Source: Thermanaerothrix solaris (lineage in GTDB: Bacteria; Chloroflexota; Anaerolineae; Anaerolineales; Anaerolineaceae). Taken from it: a stretch of DNA of 64,000 bases. This document shows positions 1-7,444 of this stretch, piece after piece. A program made the position numbers and the translations under genes. Numbering within the stretch: the stretch's first letter is position 1; the number at the start of each line of letters is the position of its first letter. Location: the NCBI RefSeq assembly GCF_032334255.1, contig NZ_JAUHMF010000010.1, forward strand, positions 25,876 through 89,875. The letters run 5' to 3'. The notes beneath the pieces are model-generated. The model made no database searches, was not told where the DNA came from, and saw only the letters and a program-made list of their open reading frames with translations.

Positions 1-325
1 CATCGTGGAAGATGAGCATTGGCTGTTGGGCAGCCAGGCGTTCGAGGACGCGGCTCACGTCCTCCTCGGCCCTTGCGCCGCGCTCGGCCTGGCGCGCCCG
101 CTTGAGTTGGCGGTCGATCCCTTCCCCGGCGACGTTCCCGATCAGCCGGGTCAGGAGCAGCAGGGCCAGAAAGCCCGGCAGGCCGATAGCGGCCACCAGC
201 CGGGTGTCCAGCGAGATTGCAAGAATTCCCACGGCGACCAGCAGTCCCAAAAGCAGAAACCACGTGGCCGTGCGGCGTCGTGAAGCGGCCATTTGGCGAG
301 TAGAGGCTCCGGCCCGGCGTCCCAC
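1..325 (-). CDS. Membrane protein with start of a NERD domain (partial)
   Basis: The gene runs off the left edge; only its first 108 codons are visible. Translation should begin at the GTG at 325, which has AGGAGGT five bases upstream. Two hydrophobic segments (about residues 22-38 and 43-63) are followed by a basic Arg/Gln-rich helix, and from about residue 86 by EEDVSRVLERL and a short strand, which resembles the opening helix and strand of NERD (nuclease-related) domains. The putative nuclease residues lie outside the window, so activity cannot be judged. A second NERD protein occurs at 19295-20257, which supports the call. I am fairly sure of the reading frame and moderately sure of the family. 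Confidence 0.6.
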   Translation of the reverse strand, partial: MGRRAGASTRQMAASRRRTATWFLLLGLLVAVGILAISLDTRLVAAIGLPGFLALLLLTRLIGNVAGEGIDRQLKRARQAERGARAEEDVSRVLERLAAQQPMLIFHD

Positions 326-336
326 GTTCGACCTCC

Positions 337-561
337 TTACACCAACGGCGGCAGGCCTGCTTCCCGACGAACTTCAAACAAGGCCTCCACATCCCCGGAC
401 GCCGCGGCTTCCAGTGTGTTGAGATCGTAGGTGCGGTTCATCAGCCACTCGTCCAGGCGGTGGACGTCCGGCCCTTCCTCAGCGATGCCAAGCCGGTACT
501 GCTCTGCCCACAGGCTCAAGGCCAATTCAATCGCTTTTTCGGTTAAGACGCGTTTGCTCAT
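337..561 (-). CDS. Small hypothetical protein, 74 aa
   Basis: An acidic, helical 74-residue protein that I do not recognise. It starts at the ATG at 561; the frame stays open upstream but only as overlap with the neighbouring zinc-ribbon gene. The start overlaps the end of that gene by 35 bases, and the stop lies 11 bases before the GTG of the NERD gene, so the three are probably cotranscribed. No signal peptide, membrane segment or metal motif is present. Function unknown. Confidence 0.6.
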   Translation of the reverse strand: MSKRVLTEKAIELALSLWAEQYRLGIAEEGPDVHRLDEWLMNRTYDLNTLEAAASGDVEALFEVRREAGLPPLV

Positions 562-820
562 AATGGCTCCAAAAGCCCTCAAACGCAGGACTGGGGATAT
601 ACCACATTGAACCGCAAGTGAAGCACTCGAAAGTTGCGCCGTAGGGGGATATTCCGATAAAATCCCTCTCGCCGCAAGTCGGACAAGGCGGGTGGGTAAT
701 GTCGCCCCGGACGGCGCAGAACACCCTTTGGCCGGAATACTCCTGATAGGCACACAACTTTTGTGGAAACGCCGAACACACAAGGTTATATCCGCCGGTT
801 ACGAACGGACACCGGAGCAT
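527..820 (-). CDS. Zinc-ribbon protein, 97 aa
   Basis: A small cytoplasmic protein with two CxxC knuckles, CPTCG (Cys46, Cys49) and CFTCG (Cys66, Cys69), spaced as in a zinc ribbon; three more cysteines lie near the N-terminus (residues 4, 15, 23). The ATG at 820 is preceded by a purine-rich GGGAGAGAGG. The frame is open much further upstream, but that extension overlaps the Trp-rich gene and is compositionally unlike the conserved part. The fold is inferred from the cysteine spacing; no specific role can be assigned. It sits in a run of tiny genes downstream of the NYN gene. Confidence 0.6.
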   Translation of the reverse strand: MLRCPFVTGGYNLVCSAFPQKLCAYQEYSGQRVFCAVRGDITHPPCPTCGERDFIGISPYGATFECFTCGSMWYIPSPAFEGFWSHYEQTRLNRKSD

Positions 821-831
821 GGCCTCTCTCC

Positions 832-1215
832 CTAGAACGGCCACGAGGAGCGTTTGCGCTTTTGCTCTTCCTGCTGGTACCACCACCAGTCCCAGTCGGC
901 CAACCAACGGCGGTATGCGGCGGCTTGGCGTTCTTGCTCTTCCTCTTCCATCTGTCGGGAGTACTCTTCCCACTTCTCGTCGTATCGTGGCATCCATTCC
1001 GGCCACCAATCGGGGTCGCCGGGGCCGCGCAGGCGCCACTTTTCGCCCGGCTTGACCCAATTCTTCAGACCCGTCCATTCTATCGGCGGTTGCGTTGGGT
1101 CATTGGGGGGTGCGGGCTGTGCCGGTTGTGCGGGTTGTGCGGGAGGTTGTTCCTGCTTTTCTTGCTTTTCCTGCTTGTTCTTACCGTCACCGAATAACCA
1201 CTTCAAGAATCCCAT
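832..1215 (-). CDS. Trp-rich, low-complexity hypothetical protein, 127 aa
   Basis: Starts at the ATG at 1215 behind a strong AAAGGAGG. The N-terminus (MGFLKWLFGDG) is a short amphipathic, possibly membrane-touching helix, followed by a Lys/Glu/Gln stretch, a Gln-Pro-Ala repeat (three PAQ units) and a C-terminal half unusually rich in Trp, Arg and Glu, ending with five Trp within twelve residues. The C-terminal part is likely a long charged helix. I recognise no family. It is the kind of lineage-specific small protein often found in mobile elements. Confidence 0.6.
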   Translation of the reverse strand: MGFLKWLFGDGKNKQEKQEKQEQPPAQPAQPAQPAPPNDPTQPPIEWTGLKNWVKPGEKWRLRGPGDPDWWPEWMPRYDEKWEEYSRQMEEEEQERQAAAYRRWLADWDWWWYQQEEQKRKRSSWPF

Positions 1216-1264
1216 GTGCGTCGTTCCTCCTTTCGTTGTTGGGATTATTCCACCCAGTAGCGGA

Positions 1265-1465
1265 TCACTCTGGGGTGCTGGTTGAGGAAAAGTTCCTGTG
1301 CGGCCGTGGTATCCTCGGCCTCGCCAGGTCGATTTCGATCCGATCTTCGGTTTCCTCCCAGGATTCAAAGTCGATATACTGATCGGGGTGGTACGGGAAA
1401 CCGCGCAGTCCCGGATCGGTCGGATCATCCGTGTGCTTCATGAGAACGATCAGTTTCTTACCCAT
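1265..1465 (-). CDS. Small hypothetical protein, 66 aa
   Basis: The start is the ATG at 1465, because GGAGG lies five bases before it; an ATG four codons upstream has no such site. The 66-residue product (beginning MGKKLIVLMKHTDD) has no recognisable domain. Its start overlaps the last eight bases of the upstream gene, which implies translational coupling. Function unknown. Confidence 0.6.
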   Translation of the reverse strand: MGKKLIVLMKHTDDPTDPGLRGFPYHPDQYIDFESWEETEDRIEIDLARPRIPRPHRNFSSTSTPE

Positions 1466-1733
1466 GCGGTCCTCCAACGGTTACCGTCCAATGTCCGTCG
1501 CGTTCGAACGTAAGTTTCACCGAGCGCGCCGGCGAGAGCAAAAAAGCCACGTCACGTGGGCTGTCGGGGTCGGAAAACGGCCCGTCCGGCGTAACGGCAG
1601 GCAGGCTGAGGATAAACTCGCAGAGTTCGAGTTCGGGGGCCTGCGCAAAGGCTTCCCGGGCCAGTTGTTCGAAGCGCCGGAAGTGGTTCTGGTTGAGGTA
1701 GAAATGTGTATCGCCGTCGGTGATTTTGATCAC
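1458..1733 (-). CDS. Small hypothetical protein, 91 aa
   Basis: The GTG start at 1733 overlaps the TGA of the NYN gene as GTGA and has AAGGAG upstream, so the two are coupled. The product is a small alpha/beta protein (VIKITDGDTHFYLNQNHFRR...) without signal peptide or metal motif. Tight coupling to the NYN nuclease gene makes a functional partnership possible but unproven. No family recognised. Confidence 0.6.
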   Translation of the reverse strand: MIKITDGDTHFYLNQNHFRRFEQLAREAFAQAPELELCEFILSLPAVTPDGPFSDPDSPRDVAFLLSPARSVKLTFERDGHWTVTVGGPHG

Positions 1734-3061
1734 AGTAATTCTCCTTGGAGCACGACATCCCATTCCGGCAGCCACAGACCGGCCGGTTTGAAGAGGTTTT
1801 TGATCTCGCCCCGGAGCCACTTATCGCCCACCTGCACCCAGCGGTCGATATTGGCCAGGCGGATCAGGTGGAGGTACTCCTTGACGGCGGTTTTGTCCCA
1901 GGGCAAGCCCTTAGCGGCGTAGATGCGCACGGCGTTGACGATGCGGTTGGTGAATTCCCGAGGGGGCATCCAGCGGTCGTTGTGGTGCGGCTCGGAGGTC
2001 TTGTAATCCACCAGATCGAGCCAGGCGGTCATTTGGGCGACCTCATCGGGGGGCATGGCAAGCAGTTGATCGACGATGGCATCGGCGCGTTCGGGCATCA
2101 TCAGCATGGCGAGGGTGTCTCGGGCGGCGGCTTCGAGGTTGACCTCGACCATGCGTTCGGGCTTTTTGCCGAAGGGGTAGACGTAGTAGGCGCTTCCGAC
2201 CAGGCCCAAGCCGAAGCGGGGGAAATCGAGGATGGCCATGCAGGTTGCCAGGGTGAACATGGCGTTGGCCCCGGGTAGGGAATCGGGCCGGGGAAGTTGG
2301 CCGCTGGCCCGCAGTTCGTCCAGGAAGTGAGCGAGTTGTTTCGGAGCGGTGGTATACTCCGAGGCTTTGACCAGCAGGCGGTCGAGGGTCAGCAGGAGGG
2401 AAGCGTGGGCGGGCTGGATGGTGGGTTGGCGGGCGGTGAACTCGGCGATGGCCTCGACGAGGTTCCGGTTGGTAAGACGGGTGATGAAGGGTGGCAGCCG
2501 TAGGAGTTGTTGTTCGAGCGAGGGTACCTCTTGAGGTTCAGCGGGCACGGCGGGGGCAGGTTGATCTACGTAAGATTGTTCCTCGATCAAGCCGGGGATT
2601 TGGGTAGCCTCGATGAAGCGGTGGCAGGCGCGCACCAGGTCGCGGCTGGCGACGTTGGGGAAGCTGACCACCCAGACGATCTTGCCGGCGGCGTCGAGGT
2701 ATCGGACCAGGGGGACGAAATCGCCGTCGCCGCTCATCAGGATGACCAGGTCGAGGGCGTTGGCGACCTTGGCCACCTCGAGGGTAAGGACAATATCGGT
2801 GCGATCCTTGGCCTTGCCGTTGGCGGCGATTCTGCCGTCCTCGACGGAGATGACGCGGAAGCCGAGGTTGGCCATAGCCTGGAGGAAGCGGCTTTCGGCG
2901 TTCGCGTCGGTGCCTGGGGTACGGAAGATGACCTTGGTGAGGATGTGGCCGAATTGGCCGAAGTAGTGATCGAGGGCGGCGTAGTTGACGAAGGGGCGGC
3001 TGTAGATGCTGTAGGCGGAGGTCATGAAGTTTTGGGCGTCGATAAAGATGCCGATATTCAT
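1730..3061 (-). CDS. NYN-domain (LabA/PIN-like) RNase-like protein
   Basis: A 443-residue cytoplasmic protein. Residues 1-155 are a clear NYN domain of the LabA-like class: the opening strand GIFIDAQNF with Asp8, the KDRTDIVLTLEVAK motif with Asp89, and SGDGDFVPLVRYL with Asp112/Asp114, the carboxylates that bind metal in these PIN-fold nucleases. Residues about 195-443 form an uncharacterised helical C-terminal region. The ATG at 3061 has AAAGGAGGT 14 bases upstream, a long spacing, but the protein begins exactly where NYN domains begin. NYN proteins usually cleave RNA; the target here is unknown. A promoter with a dyad lies just upstream (3106-3138). Confidence 0.85.
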   Translation of the reverse strand: MNIGIFIDAQNFMTSAYSIYSRPFVNYAALDHYFGQFGHILTKVIFRTPGTDANAESRFLQAMANLGFRVISVEDGRIAANGKAKDRTDIVLTLEVAKVANALDLVILMSGDGDFVPLVRYLDAAGKIVWVVSFPNVASRDLVRACHRFIEATQIPGLIEEQSYVDQPAPAVPAEPQEVPSLEQQLLRLPPFITRLTNRNLVEAIAEFTARQPTIQPAHASLLLTLDRLLVKASEYTTAPKQLAHFLDELRASGQLPRPDSLPGANAMFTLATCMAILDFPRFGLGLVGSAYYVYPFGKKPERMVEVNLEAAARDTLAMLMMPERADAIVDQLLAMPPDEVAQMTAWLDLVDYKTSEPHHNDRWMPPREFTNRIVNAVRIYAAKGLPWDKTAVKEYLHLIRLANIDRWVQVGDKWLRGEIKNLFKPAGLWLPEWDVVLQGELL

Positions 3062-3105
3062 AGGGTTGACGAATCACCTCCTTTCATATTGGAATCCTGC
3101 CCCCA

Positions 3106-3138
3106 ATGTAGCATAAAATTATGCGACATTTCAACCAA
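3106..3138 (-). promoter_or_regulatory. Candidate promoter with overlapping dyad for the NYN operon
   Basis: On the minus strand TTGGTT (3138-3133), a 17-base spacer and TATGCT (3115-3110) give a plausible sigma-70-like promoter. The spacer and -10 are covered by a dyad: ATGT-a-GCATAA-aa-TTATGC-g-ACAT (3106-3129). The layout is typical of a repressor site. It serves the NYN gene, whose ATG is at 3061. Confidence 0.4.
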
Positions 3139-3157
3139 AAACAAACCGAAGACAAAA

Positions 3158-3331
3158 TTACTGCGTCTCCCCCTGCCCTTGTGGAGTGTTGTCGGTGTTG
3201 GTCTGAGCGGCGGCGGAGCGGCGCAGGCGTTCGAGTTGGTGCATGACTTCCTGACGTTCCTGTTCGAGGAAGTGCACCCAGGCAGCCAGGGCCTTGAGGG
3301 CGTCTTCGTAGTCGCGGTTGGGATCGGGCAT
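3158..3331 (-). CDS. Small coiled-coil protein, 57 aa
   Basis: Starts at the ATG at 3331 with GGAGAAG upstream and ends at the TAA at 3158-3160. The sequence MPDPNRDYEDALKALAAW continues as a single long amphipathic helix to about residue 40 (LEQERQEVMHQLERL), followed by a polar Gln/Thr/Asn tail. This is the profile of a small dimeric coiled-coil protein. It lies 16 bases after the preceding gene of the secretion operon, of which it appears to be the last member. Function unknown. Confidence 0.6.
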   Translation of the reverse strand: MPDPNRDYEDALKALAAWVHFLEQERQEVMHQLERLRRSAAAQTNTDNTPQGQGETQ

Positions 3332-3346
3332 GGCGTTCTTCTCCGG

Positions 3347-3622
3347 TTATTGGGAGGGATATATTTTGACTACACGAAATACGTCGTTTTTGGCAGTCAG
3401 TGTCAAGTGGCCGGCCTGCAAGGCCAATTCCACGGCGTGGCGGGGGCTCTCTCCGGCGGGGATCAAAAACTGTGTCCAATCGAAATCGACCAGCGCGACT
3501 CCGCGAACCACACCCTTTTCAAGGACCCCCGGATCCTCTTCCTCGGTTGTGCCAAAGTTCACCACCCATTTTTCGGGAGACCAGGGATAAACGGCATAAA
3601 ACACAGGCTTTTTATCGGTCAC
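3347..3622 (-). CDS. Small hypothetical protein, 91 aa
   Basis: The GTG at 3622 overlaps the stop of the VirB4 gene (GTGA), with AAGGAGG just before it. The product is a compact alpha/beta protein (VTDKKPVFYAVYPWSPEKW...) without signal or membrane segment. Its place directly behind the VirB4-like ATPase suggests an accessory role in the secretion operon, but there is no recognisable domain. Confidence 0.6.
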   Translation of the reverse strand: MTDKKPVFYAVYPWSPEKWVVNFGTTEEEDPGVLEKGVVRGVALVDFDWTQFLIPAGESPRHAVELALQAGHLTLTAKNDVFRVVKIYPSQ

Positions 3623-5739
3623 AAAGCCTCCTTGATTTCCTGTTGGATTTGTCGGATGAGTTCTCGAGCCCGCTGGCGATCCTGCAAACGCGAGGAGAAC
3701 ACCACCTCTTCCAAGCGGCTGGGCAGAACGGAGACCACCAGAAGATCGCCGTCGTAGAACGAGGCCACACATGTGCCCTGGGGTAAGAGGGGCAGATTCT
3801 GGACGAGCGTTTCGGGGAGAAGCGGAAAATGTTCCCGTACGGCTTCCAGTTCACTTTCCTTTTGGCGAAAGATCAGCACATTAGCGGCATTGGCCAGCAT
3901 CGGAACACCGTGCCGCAGTCCCGCTTCGTCGGCCGGTCCCAAGAGGGAATGCAAGTCCTGATCGGCCACGATCATTCCCACCAGCGAAGAGCGGGCGGTC
4001 TTGAACATGCCGGAGACGAAGGCAGCGGCCTCGCGGTCGCGCATCAGGATTCCCATTTCGTCCACGAACATCAAGATCGGTGCTGTGTCGCCTTGTTCTC
4101 GTCGAGTGCGGATGGAGCGCTGAATACCGGCCAGGAGCACCAGCAAAAAGGCCGAGCGGAGGTTTCCCCCCAAACCCTGCATGGGGAGGCGGCTGATATC
4201 GTAGATGTTAACCACGGCATCCAGCGAGAGATCCAAATCCGTGGGTTTCCCGAACAACCCGGCGCGACTGCCGTACACGCAGGAACGCAGGCCAAGGGCA
4301 ATGGCCTCCGCCGTTCCCCGCACGACCGGGCCGTACTTTCCCTGAAGTTTTTCGACGTGCTGAAGCAGGTCCATCATCAGTGGATTGGTCTTCTGCTCGT
4401 ATAAGGCGACGAGAGCCTCATCCAGGAGGGCCTGTTCGACGGGCTGATTGGAGTGAATTCCCAAAAGGCGCAGCATGGTGCGGGAGAATTCGACCTGGAG
4501 ACCGAGTTCGTCGTAAACCCGTTCCAGGACGTTGACAGAAGCCCCCTGCTGTCCCAGGATGCCGTAACTGCGGATATGGTCATCGATGAAGTCCAGATGG
4601 ATGTTACCCTGAGGGTCAACGATGATCAATCGTGTTCCCATAAGAAGGTGGCGCATCATGAGCACGAGGGCGCTGAAGGTCTTGCCTGAACCGGTTTGCC
4701 CCAGGATGACGGTGTTGTAAGAAGCCGCCTTGTCGTCGAAAAGGTCGATCACCACAGGTGCCTGGTTGCGATCCACACCCAGGAGCACCCCGTCGGTGCG
4801 GGTGCGACGGCGGTAGGAGAGCAGGGAAGAACTCAGGAGGGCAGCCCCGGTTGTGGCTACCAGTGTGCCGTCGTTATCCTCGGTCATTTGCCCTGAAGGG
4901 GAGAAAAGTTGAGGCACGATGTCCGCCGCGCCGTAATAGCGCTCCAGGCGCAAGGGCGTTGATGCGCGCACCACCTCCACCAGACGATGGAGTTCGGAAG
5001 GTGTCGGTGCGCCTACCAAGACATAGAGATTGATGGTATGGAGGGCTTCGCCGCGACGGATCAATCCTTGCAGTCCCCACAGGGTTTCTGCGGCGTCTTG
5101 GGTCTCGTGGCCCCCCTCCCCCGCCCTGGAATGGGACGTGACCAGCATCGAGCGCTTAATCTGGAAAAGGCGTGTGGTTTCCATGGCTGAAAGGGTATGG
5201 ACTTGCAGGCCGACCCACACAGGGGCGTCCAGGGCAAGGATGCCGTGCAGGATCTGAGGGTAAATGGTCACGCCGTACTGGTTGAAGCGACTGCGCAGGA
5301 GGGCAAAATACAGACCGTTATCCCCTTCCAGATATTCCCAACGTGAGACGGCCGTGGCGAACGGCCGTTTCAGTTCGTGGTCCAGCGGAGCAACGGGGAT
5401 GCCGTTGACCTCGATGATGTCCCTGATAATGGATGGGTCAACGGTAGGGTCGATCATCAGGTACAGGCGGACGAAGCGCACATCGGAGGCGATGTCGGAG
5501 AGGTGTTGTTCATAGGCGATGCGGTAGGCCATGACACCCGGCGGAAGGTAGTGATCCGGGGTAACCACCCGATGGAAGCCGTCCATGATGGTTTGGCGAT
5601 CCAGGTGGTCGGTTACGGCCAGGAGGCGCATAGAGCCGTTTGAGGTCAGCCTTGGCAGGGAAGCCAGGAGGTCAGACAGGGCGTAGAAGCGCTGTGGTGA
5701 TGCGACCAGATGATCGAAGGTGCCGAGCGAAAAGATCAT
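3619..5739 (-). CDS. VirB4/TraC-type conjugation ATPase (first copy)
   Basis: A 706-residue cytoplasmic ATPase of the VirB4 family, which powers assembly and substrate movement in type IV secretion. The Walker A motif GQTGSGKT lies near residues 346-353, after the family's N-terminal region, and is followed by LIIVDPQGN. The Walker B region is LMFVDEMGILM near residue 560, and ADQDLHSLL follows as the motor's C-terminal motif. The ATG at 5739 overlaps the stop of the PrgI-like gene (ATGA). Upstream neighbours encode PrgI-like, pilin-like, VirB6-like and M23 proteins, the usual partners. A second VirB4 homologue is at 20556-22304, so the element has two. Confidence 0.9.
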   Translation of the reverse strand: MIFSLGTFDHLVASPQRFYALSDLLASLPRLTSNGSMRLLAVTDHLDRQTIMDGFHRVVTPDHYLPPGVMAYRIAYEQHLSDIASDVRFVRLYLMIDPTVDPSIIRDIIEVNGIPVAPLDHELKRPFATAVSRWEYLEGDNGLYFALLRSRFNQYGVTIYPQILHGILALDAPVWVGLQVHTLSAMETTRLFQIKRSMLVTSHSRAGEGGHETQDAAETLWGLQGLIRRGEALHTINLYVLVGAPTPSELHRLVEVVRASTPLRLERYYGAADIVPQLFSPSGQMTEDNDGTLVATTGAALLSSSLLSYRRRTRTDGVLLGVDRNQAPVVIDLFDDKAASYNTVILGQTGSGKTFSALVLMMRHLLMGTRLIIVDPQGNIHLDFIDDHIRSYGILGQQGASVNVLERVYDELGLQVEFSRTMLRLLGIHSNQPVEQALLDEALVALYEQKTNPLMMDLLQHVEKLQGKYGPVVRGTAEAIALGLRSCVYGSRAGLFGKPTDLDLSLDAVVNIYDISRLPMQGLGGNLRSAFLLVLLAGIQRSIRTRREQGDTAPILMFVDEMGILMRDREAAAFVSGMFKTARSSLVGMIVADQDLHSLLGPADEAGLRHGVPMLANAANVLIFRQKESELEAVREHFPLLPETLVQNLPLLPQGTCVASFYDGDLLVVSVLPSRLEEVVFSSRLQDRQRARELIRQIQQEIKEAL

Positions 5740-6125
5740 GGTGTGTTCTTCTCATCCGTGGACTGCACTCCGAAAACCGGGCGCATATCCCAGGTCAAGA
5801 TTTGGATGTGTTGGCGTCCCTCAGGCAAGAGTCGGGCAATGTGGATCTCTTGCAAACGGGCGTTATGGGCCAGGCGCTGGAGAGCATAGACGATGGGTGA
5901 GCGGTTGCCCAGGCTTTCCAGGCGGTGGATGGCCAGTAAGGTCAGGATGCCGGTAAGAAGTCCGGGGATGGGACCAAGGAGATAAAGGATGGGCATGGCG
6001 ATTCCCCCGGCCAAAACCAGATCGGTGCTGGTAAAGCCAAAGATGTAGCGCGGCTCAAAGTGCAGGAGATCGGGGGGGACGGGGTATTCCAGCAGATCAT
6101 CGGTTTGGTCGGTCTTCTCGGGCAC
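5736..6125 (-). CDS. PrgI/VirB3-like membrane protein
   Basis: A 129-residue protein starting at the GTG at 6125, eight bases after AGGAGG. An N-terminal cytoplasmic stretch (residues 1-35) leads into two close hydrophobic segments, FTSTDLVLAGGIAMPILYLL and GLLTGILTLLAIHRL, then a soluble C-terminal domain ending near the VirB4 start. Order and topology match the PrgI/VirB3 position immediately upstream of VirB4 in Gram-positive-type secretion operons, where this protein anchors the ATPase to the membrane. Sequence similarity alone is weak, so the assignment rests largely on context. Confidence 0.6.
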   Translation of the reverse strand: MPEKTDQTDDLLEYPVPPDLLHFEPRYIFGFTSTDLVLAGGIAMPILYLLGPIPGLLTGILTLLAIHRLESLGNRSPIVYALQRLAHNARLQEIHIARLLPEGRQHIQILTWDMRPVFGVQSTDEKNTP

Positions 6126-6135
6126 GTTGAGCCTC

Positions 6136-6324
6136 CTAGCGCACGACGGCGATAATGATGCCGGCAATGACGATCAGGACCAGGCCGAAGATAACGTTTC
6201 CGATATGCGAGCGGTACTGAGCAGCCTGATCGGGCCAGAGGGCCGCTCCGGCCAGCATAACGCCGATGATGCCGAAACTGATGGCAGCCAAGCCGAGGGC
6301 GATGCTGAGGAACTGGTTGGTCAT
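6136..6324 (-). CDS. Two-pass small membrane protein, pilin-like (VirB2 position)
   Basis: A 62-residue, very hydrophobic protein. The ATG at 6324 has AAAGGAGG seven bases upstream; a GTG two codons earlier is less well placed. Two transmembrane helices (about residues 4-26 and 40-60) are separated by a short polar loop (PDQAAQYRSHIGN). Size, topology and position between the PrgI-like gene and the SH3b anchor fit a VirB2/TrbC-like subunit, but there is no cleavable leader, so this is inference. A comparable protein is at 24408-24683. Confidence 0.5.
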   Translation of the reverse strand: MTNQFLSIALGLAAISFGIIGVMLAGAALWPDQAAQYRSHIGNVIFGLVLIVIAGIIIAVVR

Positions 6325-6337
6325 TATCACACCTCCT

Positions 6338-7432
6338 TTATTTGAGATAGTTACTTACCACCCAACCGTTGAGGCCGTCCACGCTGACGTAGACCCAGAC
6401 GTAGTTATCGGCGCTTACGGCCTCCTGTCCGGGGACGATTACAACCGTCGTATTAGGCTCAAGGGTGCGCAGGACCTGCGCCGAAAGCGAGGGCTTATCC
6501 CGCAGGCGCACACTGCGCTGGGTGACGGCGGTTTTCGGGGGAATGGGGGTAGGCAGAGCGGCCTGGGTTGCTGCCAGGATTAAATCGCTCTGTTCGGCGA
6601 TCAGGACGTACCGCCATACCGGGTCGTCGCTGACCAGGATGATGGCCAGGGAAGGTACGTTGGAGCGCATCACCTCGATCTGGTCGACGGAGACCTTACC
6701 GACAAAGGTAACCACAAACGAAACCAGGTTGCCGTTCTGGTAGCGCAGGGTGACGGGTTGTCCGGTGGTCACGCTGTTGGGACTGAGCATGGTTTGGGGG
6801 ACGGCGATAACGCGGCGAACCCTGGATCCCACCAGCCACTCAGCGCCTTTAGGTTTCCAGTCGGTCATGCGGGTACCGAATCCGGTGTCATCGTCCAGGG
6901 AACGGGGTTGGAGCAAGATGCGCAAATCGCCGATTTCCAGGGAAACCGGCACGTCGGCCATATCCTGGACGGAATTGGGGGCAATCATGGAGCGCTGATC
7001 GATGATGGTGGCCTCGCCGGATGGGGTAACTTGAAGGACAAGTGGTGCCGTATCGGTGGGTGTTGATGGAGAAGAGGGTTTTGAGAATCCGGAGAAGATC
7101 AGCCACAGGCCGAAGAGGGAGGGGAGCAGTCCAATCACGGCCAGGAGCAGGAATTTGGTTGACGTAGGGAGTTCGCTTACACGGCTGCGCCAATCGCCCT
7201 GGGGTTTGAGGGTTCGGCGTCCGGAGACGACGACATCCTCCCCGCGCAAGACGGCCTGGACGGCCGGGTCCTGGGGATCGAGACGGGCCACGTGTTGGGT
7301 ATCGATAGGGACGATGCCCTGACGGGCCTCTTCGATCAGGGTATCGATGACGGCCAATTGCTGTTCGGGCGTCACGGCCCCGGCGGCTTGATAACGGCGT
7401 TGGAGATAGGCGCGGAAGATATCGCTTCTCAT
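6338..7432 (-). CDS. Single-pass membrane protein with C-terminal SH3b domain
   Basis: A 364-residue bitopic protein. Residues 1-92 are cytoplasmic and predicted helical; residues 93-115 form one membrane span; residues 120-300 are an extracytoplasmic beta-rich region; and residues about 303-364 form a bacterial SH3 domain (VRLRDKPSLSAQVLRTL ... GWVVSNYL), a fold that binds peptidoglycan or peptides. This is the topology of VirB8/TcpC-like components that bridge membrane and wall in Gram-positive conjugation systems. I would place it as the structural anchor of this machine, by topology and context rather than homology. Confidence 0.6.
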   Translation of the reverse strand: MRSDIFRAYLQRRYQAAGAVTPEQQLAVIDTLIEEARQGIVPIDTQHVARLDPQDPAVQAVLRGEDVVVSGRRTLKPQGDWRSRVSELPTSTKFLLLAVIGLLPSLFGLWLIFSGFSKPSSPSTPTDTAPLVLQVTPSGEATIIDQRSMIAPNSVQDMADVPVSLEIGDLRILLQPRSLDDDTGFGTRMTDWKPKGAEWLVGSRVRRVIAVPQTMLSPNSVTTGQPVTLRYQNGNLVSFVVTFVGKVSVDQIEVMRSNVPSLAIILVSDDPVWRYVLIAEQSDLILAATQAALPTPIPPKTAVTQRSVRLRDKPSLSAQVLRTLEPNTTVVIVPGQEAVSADNYVWVYVSVDGLNGWVVSNYLK

Positions 7433-7444
7433 CGTTGAATATTC

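Noticed and set aside
2507..3757. Plus-strand open frame (416 codons) spanning the NYN gene and the promoter region
   Set aside because: It runs through a conserved NYN domain in the opposite direction and across the intergenic dyad; no ribosome site or motif supports it.
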